Part shown: positions 32,765-40,929 of the stretch, piece after piece
Numbering within the stretch: the stretch's first letter is position 1
Layout: each line of letters opens with the position of its first letter
NCBI GenBank assembly: GCA_016934745.1
Contig: JAFGSF010000033.1
Location: 1 to 50,803, forward strand
DNA: 50,803 nucleotides
Direction of reading: 5' to 3'
Source of the DNA: Candidatus Aminicenantota bacterium
Lineage (GTDB): Bacteria; Acidobacteriota; Aminicenantia; UBA2199
Program-made: the position numbers and the translations under genes
The notes under the pieces: generated by a model
Database searches by the model: none
What the model was told of the DNA's origin: nothing
Seen by the model: the letters and a program-made list of their open reading frames with translations, nothing else

Positions 32765-34669
32765 TCAGGCGTTCAAAACCTCACGAATCTTCAATGCCAG
32801 TTCCATGAGGGTAAAAGGTTTCTGGATGAAGCCCCGGCAGCCGCGGGCCAGGATATCCATGGCCTGGCCGTTAATACTGTATCCACTGGACAACAGAACC
32901 CGCACGGCAGGATCGATCCCTTTCAGGCCTTCGAATACTTTGCTGCCGCTCATCAACGGCATGATCATGTCCAGGATGACCAGGTCGATGTGGGCATGGT
33001 TCTTACGAAAGATGCCCAAGGCCGGCCCGCCGCTGTTGGCAGTCAACACTCGGTAACCCAGGCTGAGCAGCATCTGCCGAGCCACGTCGAGGATCATATC
33101 TTCATCATCGATCAGCAGAATGGTTTCACTGCCCCCGGGCACTTGCGCAACGGTTTCATTAATCGTCTCGACGTTTTTTTCCGATGCCGGCAAATAGACA
33201 TGAAAGATACTGCCGCTGTCTTTTTCACTGTAAACAGTAATAATGCCGCCGTGGTTTTTTACGATGCCGTAGGCCGAGGCCAGGCCCAACCCGGTGCCGC
33301 GCCCCATCTCCTTGGTGGTGAAAAAGGGGTCGAAAATGCGGCTCTTGGTCGACTCGTCCATACCGATACCGGAATCACTGACCCCGAGCCTGACAAAATG
33401 ACCCGACTGAAGCTGGAAAATACGTGCGTCCCCTTCACGCAGATCGACATTCTGCGTCGTGACAGAGATATCTCCGCCTTCCGGCATGGCCTGCCAGGCG
33501 TTGACCAGGAGGTTCAACAGCACCTGCTCAATCTGGGTGCGGTCCACTTCGACCACCCTGAGTTCAGGATCCAGCATGGTGAATATCTTGATCTCCTTTT
33601 TGGTCCGTCCGAATATGTCGATGCTATTCTGCACCAGGGCGTTCAGATCGGTGGGCACGACTTCGTATTTACCGCCCCGGGCCAGGCCCAACAGCTGTTG
33701 GGTGAGTTCGGCAGCGCTTTTAATGTACTGCTCAATGCCTTTGAGATGCCCATATTCCGGGCGGCTGCAGTCACTTTCCATGAGCAACAGGGAAGCGCGA
33801 CCCTGGATGCCCATCAACAGGTTGTTGAAATCATGGGCAATACCGGAAGCCAGCGTGCCGATGGCCTCCATTTTCTGGGCCTGCTGCAGCAGTTCCTGCT
33901 GGCTTTGCAAGGCTTGCTGGGCGATCTTGCGCTCATGGATGTCGGTCAGGATACCATGGATGCCGATAAATTTCCCGTTCGCGAAAACGGGACGACTGGA
34001 TGATGATATCCAGCGGATCTCACCGTTCTTGCAAATGATCCGGTATTCATCGGATTCCAGGATACTTTTCATTAGTTTGGCAAATTGCTCCTGGATATGA
34101 CTCAAATCATCCCGAAAGATGAAATCACTGAAATGAGCGCCGACCAGTTCGTTGGGCTTGTAGCCACTGATGCGTTCAATGCCGCTGCTGATGAAGCGGA
34201 TGAGCCCGTTTTCATCAATCTTATAAACTGCCTCGCGGATATTTTCGATCAGGTTGCGGTACATTTCTTCGCTTTCGGCCAGTCGACTTTCCACGGCCTT
34301 GCGATGCGAGACGTCGCGAATCACCGCCACGGCTTCAAATGGATGGCCGCTGGCGTCGCGGATGGTCAGGGCATTGACTTCGGAATAGACCACTTCGCCG
34401 CTGGAATTAAGGCTGCGGTACTCCACGGTATTGGAAAAACCGCGTTCGATCGTGTCGGTAAAACACTGCCGGATCATGTCGCGGTCCTCTTCCAAGACCA
34501 TGTCCAGGAAATTACGGCCGATGATTTCGTCGCGACGCCGGTTGTGAAAGATCAACATGGCCTGGTTGACATCGATGATCCTGCCCTGCAGGTCGGTGAT
34601 GGCCACGCGGTCGGCGATGGCATCGATGCGGTTCAAGGGCGGTCTGGTTTTTTCTTTCTTTTTAGCCAT
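32765..34669 (-). CDS. Hybrid PAS-PAS histidine kinase with C-terminal receiver
   Basis: 634 aa, soluble. Two PAS domains (about 10-130 and 135-255) precede the dimerisation helix with H-box IAHDFNNLL (His279). The ATPase has NLLVNAWQAM, SDSGIGMD and GTGLGLASAYGIV. A REC domain (about 515-632) ends the protein, with acidic residues DDED, phospho-acceptor Asp567 in VILDMIMP and Lys in IQKPF. No DNA-binding output is attached, so a phosphorelay to another protein is expected. PAS inputs suggest a redox, energy or small-ligand signal. It is the first gene of the glycosyltransferase operon and has a predicted leaderless promoter. Confidence 0.95.
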   Translation of the reverse strand: MAKKKEKTRPPLNRIDAIADRVAITDLQGRIIDVNQAMLIFHNRRRDEIIGRNFLDMVLEEDRDMIRQCFTDTIERGFSNTVEYRSLNSSGEVVYSEVNALTIRDASGHPFEAVAVIRDVSHRKAVESRLAESEEMYRNLIENIREAVYKIDENGLIRFISSGIERISGYKPNELVGAHFSDFIFRDDLSHIQEQFAKLMKSILESDEYRIICKNGEIRWISSSSRPVFANGKFIGIHGILTDIHERKIAQQALQSQQELLQQAQKMEAIGTLASGIAHDFNNLLMGIQGRASLLLMESDCSRPEYGHLKGIEQYIKSAAELTQQLLGLARGGKYEVVPTDLNALVQNSIDIFGRTKKEIKIFTMLDPELRVVEVDRTQIEQVLLNLLVNAWQAMPEGGDISVTTQNVDLREGDARIFQLQSGHFVRLGVSDSGIGMDESTKSRIFDPFFTTKEMGRGTGLGLASAYGIVKNHGGIITVYSEKDSGSIFHVYLPASEKNVETINETVAQVPGGSETILLIDDEDMILDVARQMLLSLGYRVLTANSGGPALGIFRKNHAHIDLVILDMIMPLMSGSKVFEGLKGIDPAVRVLLSSGYSINGQAMDILARGCRGFIQKPFTLMELALKIREVLNA

Positions 34670-34675
34670 TCCGAT

Positions 34676-34704
34676 ATTCTATGAGAAAAAAAACCTGAAA
34701 GCAA
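34676..34704 (-). promoter_or_regulatory. Promoter of the hybrid kinase-glycosyltransferase operon, predicted leaderless
   Basis: Minus strand: TTGCTT (34704-34699), 17 bp, TAGAAT (34681-34676), then six bases before ATG 34669. No Shine-Dalgarno could fit. Confidence 0.55.
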
Positions 34705-34835
34705 TCAATCCGCACCAATTTTTCTTAGAAGATATTGACGATAGAAGAGCGGATTAATTTCATCCGGACCGGCCTCAAACCGGCCCCGATGAAAAAAACG
34801 ATCACAGACGCTGATTATTAGCGGAAATTAAACCT

Positions 34836-34863
34836 CCAGGCCGGCTGTTTTTAACTGGCCTGG
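34836..34863 (-). terminator. Possible terminator hairpin after the Yip1 gene
   Basis: CCAGGCC (34836-34842) pairs with GGCCTGG (34857-34863) around a 14-base loop. On the minus strand it lies about 15 nt after the Yip1-domain stop and is followed by AGGTTTAATTT, a weak U-rich tract. Confidence 0.4.
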
Positions 34864-34879
34864 ACAGACAGGCCCGGTT

Positions 34880-35482
34880 TTAAAAAGTCCGGAACCCACC
34901 CAGGGCAGACATGTTGCCGAAAGCCACAGCACTGACGACCACGCCGATCACCACAAAAACCACCACTGCGGCGATGATGGTCACCACGAAATAGCCGACC
35001 ATTTTATCATTGGGAACATCCTTTACAATCTTCATGCCCATGTACATCAGGTACAGCGAATAGATACTGGCAATGCCGACCAAAATTCCCAGGGAGGGGA
35101 TAATATTCAAAATACCCGCCACCCAGGCCGCGGTGTATGAAAAGACCACGATCTTGACTGCGGCGACCAGGTTTTTGCTGCAGCCGAACGTGGGCGCCAG
35201 GATATCCATGATGAAGGCGATCAGGAATACGCCGCCCAGTGATAGAATGTATTGCATAATCGCCCACACCAGTGAGGTGCCGATAGGAACACGGAAAGTT
35301 CCGAAGCCGTAGGATATGCCGATCACGCTATAGCCGATGAAGCCGGCCACAGCCGGGATGGCGGCCAGGATCATGGCATACTTGGTGAACATGTCTACAA
35401 TGGTCAGGTTTTCACCCTTGATCACTTCCCATTCCTTGGCCGGTGACAATAAAATTTTTTTTGCCCTTTCAACTAGATTCAT
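34880..35482 (-). CDS. Yip1 domain membrane protein
   Basis: 200 aa with five hydrophobic helices after a short cytoplasmic N-terminus. MNLVERAKKILLSPAKEWEVI is the typical opening of bacterial Yip1-family proteins, followed by helices near 33-55, 68-92, 104-130 and 135-150, and a final one near 160-190. Function in bacteria is unknown. A strong AGGAGG site precedes ATG 35482, and it has its own promoter. Confidence 0.85.
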   Translation of the reverse strand: MNLVERAKKILLSPAKEWEVIKGENLTIVDMFTKYAMILAAIPAVAGFIGYSVIGISYGFGTFRVPIGTSLVWAIMQYILSLGGVFLIAFIMDILAPTFGCSKNLVAAVKIVVFSYTAAWVAGILNIIPSLGILVGIASIYSLYLMYMGMKIVKDVPNDKMVGYFVVTIIAAVVVFVVIGVVVSAVAFGNMSALGGFRTF

Positions 35483-35510
35483 ATTTGCCTCCTGATAGTT
35501 CTTTTAAAAA

Positions 35511-35539
35511 TAGATACCTGAAAACCGAGAAAAAGTCAA
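35511..35539 (-). promoter_or_regulatory. Promoter of the Yip1 gene
   Basis: Minus strand: TTGACT (35539-35534), 17 bp, TATCTA (35516-35511). The leader of about 21 nt contains AGGAGG. Confidence 0.55.
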
Positions 35540-36033
35540 CAAAAAACCATTTTTACCAACGCCCAGAGGCGGGCAAAGATATTTTCGTGCCAGAAGATTG
35601 CCCAGCCGCCATGGGCAAAGAAGATCACCGTGCGGACGACCTGGAAAATAACGACCGTGATAAACAAATAGTATATGCTGCGCTTATTTTTTAGGGGATT
35701 GACAATAATGGTCTGATGGGTCGCCAGCTCCAGAAGCAACAGGATGATCAGGGTCAACGCCAGGAGGAAGAGCAGGGGCGAGAAAGGATGGAATTCCAGA
35801 GCCTGGGACCAGTGCCCGCGCTCCAGGTGGGCCAGGGCGCGGGTCAAGCCGCAGGAAGGGCAGGGAATGCCGGTCACGGCCCGCAGCGGACACAAGACGA
35901 TGGCCTGCGGGGAGGTGACCCAGTCGAAAGCCAAAAGCGGCAGCAGCAGGCTTCCGGACAGCAATACCAGCGCCAGTAGTCGCGGCCAGAAGAAACTGTT
36001 CCGGCTCTCAGTTATAAAGCTTGTTAATTTCAC
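35536..36033 (-). CDS. DUF2752 membrane protein
   Basis: 165 aa with about four helices. The DUF2752 signature is clear: CPLRAVTGIPCPSCGLTRALAHLERGH-type core (about 48-75) with the CPxCGxTR knuckle, followed by FHP. Members are small membrane proteins of unknown function, often next to DUF4234 or tetratricopeptide genes. It overlaps the DUF4234 gene by 26 bases, so they are co-translated. Confidence 0.88.
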   Translation of the reverse strand: MKLTSFITESRNSFFWPRLLALVLLSGSLLLPLLAFDWVTSPQAIVLCPLRAVTGIPCPSCGLTRALAHLERGHWSQALEFHPFSPLLFLLALTLIILLLLELATHQTIIVNPLKNKRSIYYLFITVVIFQVVRTVIFFAHGGWAIFWHENIFARLWALVKMVFC

Positions 36034-36376
36034 CTTGAATGACCATGGCCGATACCATGGGCGCGAAGAAGCCCAGCACCAGCAGCAGCACCGATTTGTC
36101 CTGCAGGCTGGGATTTTTCACCTTGCGGCCGATCACCTCCAGGTTTTGGCCGACCAGGTAATAGAAATACAGGTTGACCGGGAAGCAGCATCCCGAAAAT
36201 ATGGCGATCAACGGGCTGATCGCCTCCCGTTCCACCACGGCGTTGATAACCTCGGCCATTTTCAGGTTCCAGTAGATCAGGTAGAGGCCGCAGGTAAAAA
36301 AACCCAGAAGCAGTACGATCAGCGGGTCGTTTTTAAAATAGGGAATGCGCGGAACCTGGGGGTTCAGTTCGGTCAT
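36008..36376 (-). CDS. DUF4234 membrane protein
   Basis: 122 aa with about three to four helices. The N-terminal LLLGFFTCGLYLIYWNLKMAE segment is the DUF4234 hallmark. No function is known. AGGAGG lies 6 nt before ATG 36376. It is followed by the overlapping DUF2752 gene; the pair probably acts together in the inner membrane. Confidence 0.85.
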   Translation of the reverse strand: MTELNPQVPRIPYFKNDPLIVLLLGFFTCGLYLIYWNLKMAEVINAVVEREAISPLIAIFSGCCFPVNLYFYYLVGQNLEVIGRKVKNPSLQDKSVLLLVLGFFAPMVSAMVIQGEINKLYN

Positions 36377-36397
36377 AGTGGCCTCCTTTTTTTCTCC

Positions 36398-36426
36398 ACT
36401 ATAAGCAATAAAAATTTAAAATGCAA
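36398..36426 (-). promoter_or_regulatory. Promoter of the DUF4234-DUF2752 pair
   Basis: Minus strand: TTGCAT (36426-36421), 17 bp, TATAGT (36403-36398). The leader of about 15 nt carries AGGAGG. Confidence 0.6.
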
Positions 36427-36505
36427 TCGGATATCTGCATTGGGTCTAATTCTAGATCGAACGTAGCGACTGTCCTTAAAGTCAATATGACCTTGGAAGA
36501 TCTTT

Positions 36506-36558
36506 TATTGAATCCCTACATTCGTTAGGCCATTATCTCGTATTGAACCCCTACAATC
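36506..36558. repeat. Two 18-bp direct repeats, period 35 bp
   Basis: TATTGAATCCCTACATTC (36506-36523) recurs as TATTGAACCCCTACAATC (36541-36558), 16 of 18 identical. They lie in the gap between the divergent DUF4234 and tatA genes, about 40 bp upstream of the tatA -35 box. They could be two sites for a regulator, or a remnant of a short repeat. Confidence 0.5.
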
Positions 36559-36594
36559 TATTTATTTTTAAATCTTTCATGCGGTCCATTCCCC

Positions 36595-36623
36595 TTGACG
36601 GCAAATGCTTTACCACATATAAT
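36595..36623 (+). promoter_or_regulatory. tatA promoter
   Basis: TTGACG (36595-36600), 17 bp, TATAAT (36618-36623): 11 of 12 consensus bases. The leader of about 13 nt carries AAGGAG (36631-36636). Confidence 0.75.
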
Positions 36624-36642
36624 GCAGGATAAGGAGACCACC

Positions 36643-36825
36643 ATGTTTGGAAGTCTTGGCATTTGGGAAATCCTTCTCATCGTCGTCGTGATCGCTTTGC
36701 TCTTCGGCGGTAAAAAACTGCCGGAGCTGGGCAAGGGCCTGGGACAAGGCATCAAGAATTTCAAGAACGCCATCAAGGGCGAAGGCAAGGACGAATCAGA
36801 ACACAAGGATGATCAGGCTAATTGA
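36643..36825 (+). CDS. tatA: Sec-independent translocase subunit TatA
   Basis: 60 aa, the size of short TatA proteins. One membrane helix (about 5-22, [16 protein letters not shown]) is followed by the [17 protein letters not shown] amphipathic helix and an acidic tail. It forms the pore of the twin-arginine pathway with TatC, which is not in this window. I chose ATG 36643 because AAGGAG lies 6 nt upstream and the family starts with MFGSLG or similar; an earlier in-frame ATG overlaps the -35 box. It overlaps the methyltransferase gene by 17 bases. Confidence 0.93.
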   Translation: MFGSLGIWEILLIVVVIALLFGGKKLPELGKGLGQGIKNFKNAIKGEGKDESEHKDDQAN

Positions 36826-37876
36826 AGCACTTGTCGAGCAGCGTAAAAGCCGGCAGGAAGAGCTGAAAACAAGTTTCTACGAGCTGGCCGGGGCCATTGA
36901 AACCATGGGCCTGGTCAGGAAAAAGCGTCCGCTGGTCCGGGCGAAATTGCAGAAATTGCACAGCGCCCTGGCTGCCTATACCACGGCCCAGGACAAGGAA
37001 TGGGATGCTTACGCCAACAACCATTCCACCACGGTCTTCAAGTCGCTGCAGTGGAAAATTGAAAAACTCGAGGCCGAATATTCCAACCTTAAAACCCTGC
37101 TGAGTCATTTTGTCGGCCTGGAAAACAGGCTGGACCGCTTGCTGGACTCGCTGGATGAAAAAAACGCCGGCCAGGCCGCCGCCGGGCTGCGCGCCGTCAA
37201 GGAACAGCTGTCCCCCATCCAGTACGCTGATTTCGAACAGCGTTTTCGCGGCAGCCGCGAACAAATTGAAACGCGCCTGCAAAAATACCTGCCGCTGTTC
37301 GCGGGCCGTCATGAAATCCTCGATATCGGCTGCGGCCGCGGCGAATTCCTGGAATTGCTCGCCGCTAGCGGCCACCAGGGACTGGGAATTGACTTGTCCG
37401 CTTCCATGCTCGAAATCGCCGCCGAAAAGGGACTGGAATGTTATCAAGCGGACGCCCTGCTTTTTTTGAAAAACCGCGCGGCCGAGTCCTTGGACGGTAT
37501 TTTTTCTTCGCAAGTGATCGAGCATTTTCAACCCGAGTACCTGCGCCGGGTCATCAGTGAATCATTCCGCGTGTTGCGCCACGGTTCGCCACTGCTACTG
37601 GAAACAATCAACCCGCTGTCGCTTTTCGCCTTGAGCCGCATTTATTTTCTCGATCCCACCCACCAGCAACCCCTGCACCCCGAATACATGCGCTACCTGT
37701 TGTCCAGTTCCGGTTTTTCGGCAGTGGAAATCATTTTTACGGCGGAACCGGAAAACGAAAAACTGCGCGCGATGGCTCCTGATAATCCGCTGGCCCTGAC
37801 TTTCAATGGCAACGTCGACCGCTTGAACCAACTGCTTTTTTCAGCCTGCGAATATGCCGTCAAAGGCGTGAAGTGA
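36809..37876 (+). CDS. SAM-dependent methyltransferase with N-terminal helical domain
   Basis: 355 aa. The C-terminal half (about 168-300) is a class I methyltransferase: motif [17 protein letters not shown], an acidic GIDLSASML end of strand 2 and FSSQVIEHF. The N-terminal half (1-165) is long, charged and helical, with a coiled-coil look and no known domain. This arrangement resembles methyltransferases acting on polysaccharide or lipid-linked chain ends; the substrate here is unknown. It starts within tatA and ends 19 nt before lepA. Confidence 0.85.
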   Translation: MIRLIEALVEQRKSRQEELKTSFYELAGAIETMGLVRKKRPLVRAKLQKLHSALAAYTTAQDKEWDAYANNHSTTVFKSLQWKIEKLEAEYSNLKTLLSHFVGLENRLDRLLDSLDEKNAGQAAAGLRAVKEQLSPIQYADFEQRFRGSREQIETRLQKYLPLFAGRHEILDIGCGRGEFLELLAASGHQGLGIDLSASMLEIAAEKGLECYQADALLFLKNRAAESLDGIFSSQVIEHFQPEYLRRVISESFRVLRHGSPLLLETINPLSLFALSRIYFLDPTHQQPLHPEYMRYLLSSSGFSAVEIIFTAEPENEKLRAMAPDNPLALTFNGNVDRLNQLLFSACEYAVKGVK

Positions 37877-37895
37877 GGACAGGCGCGGTGTGTGA

Positions 37896-39689
37896 ATGAA
37901 AAATATCCGTAATTTCTCCATCATCGCCCATATCGACCATGGCAAAACCACCCTTTCCGACCGCCTGTTGGAAATCACCCACTCCATCGCCAAGCGTGAC
38001 ATGCAGCAGCAGGTACTGGACTCGATGGATCTGGAGCGCGAACGCGGCATTACCATCAAATCGCATTTCGTGCGCCTGGAGTACCGTAATGCCCAGGGAC
38101 AGGAGTATTTGCTGAACCTGATCGACACCCCGGGTCACATCGATTTCACCTATGAAGTATCGCGCTCCCTGGCTGCCTGCGAAGGAGCCCTGCTGGTCAT
38201 CGATTCCACGCAGGGGGTGGAAGCCCAGACCGTGGCCAACACCTACCTGGCCATGGAAAACGACCTGACCCTGATCCCGGTCATGAACAAGATTGACCTG
38301 CCCAACAACGAGCTGGACAAATCCCTGGACCAGATGGAGAACATACTGGGCATCCCCCGCCAGGAGGCGCTGCTGGTCTCGGCCAAGACCGGGCTGAACA
38401 TCGAGCAGATCATCCCCGCGATCATCGAGCGCATTCCGCCGCCGTCCGGAGACGCGCACAAACCTTTGCAAGCCCTGATTTTTGATTCTTGGTTCGATGC
38501 CTACCGCGGCGTGATCATCCTGATCAAGATCATCGACGGGGTCATGAAAAAGGGAGACAAGATCAAGTTCCTATCCAATAATGCTGAATATGAAATAAAC
38601 GAAGTCGGGGTCAATACCCCGAAACCCAAACCGCTGGACAGCCTAGAAGCCGGCGAAGTCGGCTATATCATCGCCAGCATCAAGAAGATCTCCGAAGTCA
38701 AGATCGGCGACACCGTGACCTTGTCCAGGGAGAGCGGAGTGGCCTCCCTGCCCGGCTTCAAGGAACCCTTGCCCATGGTTTTCGCCGGCTTCTACCCTTC
38801 CGAGGGTACCAGCCACGAGGAATTGCGCGAGGCCATCGAAAAATTGACCCTCAACGATTCCTCTCTCACCTTCGAACCCGAATCGTCTCCGGCCCTGGGC
38901 ATCGGTTTCCGCTGCGGTTTTTTGGGATTGCTGCACAAGGAGATCATCCAGGAGCGTTTGGAACGCGAATACTTCCTGTCAATCATCACCAGCGCCCCCT
39001 CGGTTCGCTACCGTATCACCTCGAACAAGAATGAAGTCTACGAGATCGAATCACCGGCCCAACTCCCCAGCCCGCAATTTTACAACAAGATCGAAGAACC
39101 GTATATCGAAGCCATCATCATCACCCCCGACGAATTCCTGGGCAATATCCTGAAATTGCTGCAGACCCGGCGCGGGGTTCATAAAAAAATGGAGTACATC
39201 GGCCCGCAACGGGTTTATCTGACCTACGACCTGCCGCTGGCCGAAGTGCTGTACGATTTTTTCAACAAGCTCAAGTCGCTCTCACAGGGATACGCCTCCT
39301 TCGACTACGAATTGAAAGACTACCGTGAGTCGCCGCTGATCAAGCTCGACATCCTGATCAACCAGCAGGTGATCGACGCGTTGGCGGTCATCGTTCACAA
39401 GGACAAGGCCTATACCATCGGCAACCTGCTGACCAGTAAGATGAAGGCCGTCATCCCCCGCCAACTCTTCGAAGTCGTCATCCAGGCGGCCATCAACAAG
39501 CGTGTGATCGCCAAGACCGTGGTCAAGGCCCTGCGCAAAAACGTTTTAGCCAAATGCTATGGCGGAGACATCTCGCGCAAGATGAAGCTGCTGGAAAAGC
39601 AGAAAAAAGGCAAGAAGCGCATGAAGCGCATCGGCAAGATCGACATCCCCCAGGAAGCTTTCCTGGCCGCGCTGGAACTGGAAGACTAA
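37896..39689 (+). CDS. lepA: Elongation factor 4 (LepA)
   Basis: 597 aa, full length. G-domain boxes are [14 protein letters not shown] (G1), RGITIK (G2), DTPGH (G3) and NKIDLPN (G4). Domain II, the EF-G-like domains III and V and the LepA-specific C-terminal domain ([32 protein letters not shown]) are all present. LepA is a ribosomal GTPase active in translation initiation or back-translocation under stress. It is the last gene of the tatA operon and converges on the GNAT-like gene with 35 bp between stops. Confidence 0.98.
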   Translation: MKNIRNFSIIAHIDHGKTTLSDRLLEITHSIAKRDMQQQVLDSMDLERERGITIKSHFVRLEYRNAQGQEYLLNLIDTPGHIDFTYEVSRSLAACEGALLVIDSTQGVEAQTVANTYLAMENDLTLIPVMNKIDLPNNELDKSLDQMENILGIPRQEALLVSAKTGLNIEQIIPAIIERIPPPSGDAHKPLQALIFDSWFDAYRGVIILIKIIDGVMKKGDKIKFLSNNAEYEINEVGVNTPKPKPLDSLEAGEVGYIIASIKKISEVKIGDTVTLSRESGVASLPGFKEPLPMVFAGFYPSEGTSHEELREAIEKLTLNDSSLTFEPESSPALGIGFRCGFLGLLHKEIIQERLEREYFLSIITSAPSVRYRITSNKNEVYEIESPAQLPSPQFYNKIEEPYIEAIIITPDEFLGNILKLLQTRRGVHKKMEYIGPQRVYLTYDLPLAEVLYDFFNKLKSLSQGYASFDYELKDYRESPLIKLDILINQQVIDALAVIVHKDKAYTIGNLLTSKMKAVIPRQLFEVVIQAAINKRVIAKTVVKALRKNVLAKCYGGDISRKMKLLEKQKKGKKRMKRIGKIDIPQEAFLAALELED

Positions 39690-39724
39690 AGCTTAGCAAC
39701 CTTCCCCCATCATAGCAGATATTT

Positions 39725-40852
39725 TCAGGAAAGAGCTTTTTCATAGATGCGATAGGTTTTAGTCAACCGCAAGTCCATTTTCTCCAGCGGGTTGCGGATC
39801 TTGAAATTATCCTCGAGGATGTAGTTGGCCTCCAGCCGGATGCGCCGCGGTACCAGGGCGTCGTGCAGACTGACATAGAGCAGGACATCGAGGCCGCGGT
39901 TCTGGTATTCGGGCAGCACCGCCAGCCCGAAGAGTCGGTAGCGGCGGATCTTTTTGATGCCGGCTAGCAGGTGCAGGAAACCGAACGGCAGCAACCGGCC
40001 GCGGATCCTGGCCAGGATGGTGTTCATGTCGGGAAAACCCAGGCAGTAGCCAACCGCGCGCCCACCGTCGAAAGCCAGCCAGACGGCATCGGGATCGAGA
40101 ACCGGCTTCAGTTTGGCGATCATGTCCTGTAGGACCTTGCGGTCCAGCGGCACGTAGCCCCAGTTGCTTTTCAGCGAAATGTTGGATATCTCCCAGATGT
40201 ATTCGGCATCGCGCTGCAGCCGCCGCGGATCGATGCGCCGCACCGTCAGCCTTGGGTTACGGTCGCTTAATGTCCGGCAGAAGCGGCTGAAACGATCGGG
40301 AATGCGGTAGCCGCTGCCGGCGTCGGCTTCGTAGGCCAGCAGGTCCTTGACCTTGGCATAGCCCCGGCTTGAAACCAGGCCGTGGTAATAGGGCGGATTG
40401 TACGGGGCCATGAAAACGGGCGGCGAATCATAGCCCTGCAACAAAAATCCCCAGCTCTCGGCCACCGGATGGATCGGGCCGCGCACGGCGGTCATGCCCC
40501 GTTGCCGCAACCAGTCCTCGCTTTCATCCAGCAGTATAGCGGAAACTTCCGGGTCGTCCAGGCATTCGAAAGCACCGAAAAATCCGATGGTCGACTTGTA
40601 GTAGGCGTTGAAGGCGCGGTCGACGTAGACCAGGTTGCGACCGACGACCCTGTCGCCGCGCCGGGCCAGCAGCAGGGTAAAATCGGAGTTGCTCAGAATG
40701 GGATTATGTTCGCCGTGATAAGATTTAAGCTCGTCACTCCACAACGGCGGCACCCAGTTCGAGTCGCCGCAGTAGAGCTTTTCCGGGAAAAACACGAATT
40801 CCCGCATCTCCCGACCTGACCGGACTGCCCTGATTTTCACTTTTTCAATCAT
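39725..40852 (-). CDS. GNAT-like N-acyltransferase family protein
   Basis: 375 aa. The first part (about 1-90) has FFPEKLYCGDSNWVPPLW, which with RGPIHPVAESWGFLLQG is typical of a large family of GNAT-type proteins of unknown function. The C-terminal part has a motif A-like FGLAVLPEYQNRGLDVLLY, but the second Gly of the QxxGxG/A acetyl-CoA loop is replaced by Asp. Acetyl-CoA binding is therefore uncertain. The end (LEANYILEDNFKIRNPLEK) is well conserved in the family. It follows nadB by about 80 bp, with an AGGAAGAAGG ribosome site. Confidence 0.75.
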   Translation of the reverse strand: MIEKVKIRAVRSGREMREFVFFPEKLYCGDSNWVPPLWSDELKSYHGEHNPILSNSDFTLLLARRGDRVVGRNLVYVDRAFNAYYKSTIGFFGAFECLDDPEVSAILLDESEDWLRQRGMTAVRGPIHPVAESWGFLLQGYDSPPVFMAPYNPPYYHGLVSSRGYAKVKDLLAYEADAGSGYRIPDRFSRFCRTLSDRNPRLTVRRIDPRRLQRDAEYIWEISNISLKSNWGYVPLDRKVLQDMIAKLKPVLDPDAVWLAFDGGRAVGYCLGFPDMNTILARIRGRLLPFGFLHLLAGIKKIRRYRLFGLAVLPEYQNRGLDVLLYVSLHDALVPRRIRLEANYILEDNFKIRNPLEKMDLRLTKTYRIYEKALS

Positions 40853-40929
40853 CCTTCTTCCTGCTGTAAAAGAATTTGCTTTTTAGTACTGCCGCAACCA
40901 TTCGAGCCTGGATGCCGATGTCTTGTTTT

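Noticed and set aside
34768..34787. CCGGCC-rich segment after the hybrid kinase region as a terminator
   Set aside because: The arms are direct rather than inverted apart from a 4-bp GGCC self-pair; no stable stem or U-run.
36469..36484. GACTGTCCTTAAAGTC as another copy of the 1.7-kb element end
   Set aside because: Only GACTGTCC matches; there is no partner end within 200 bp.
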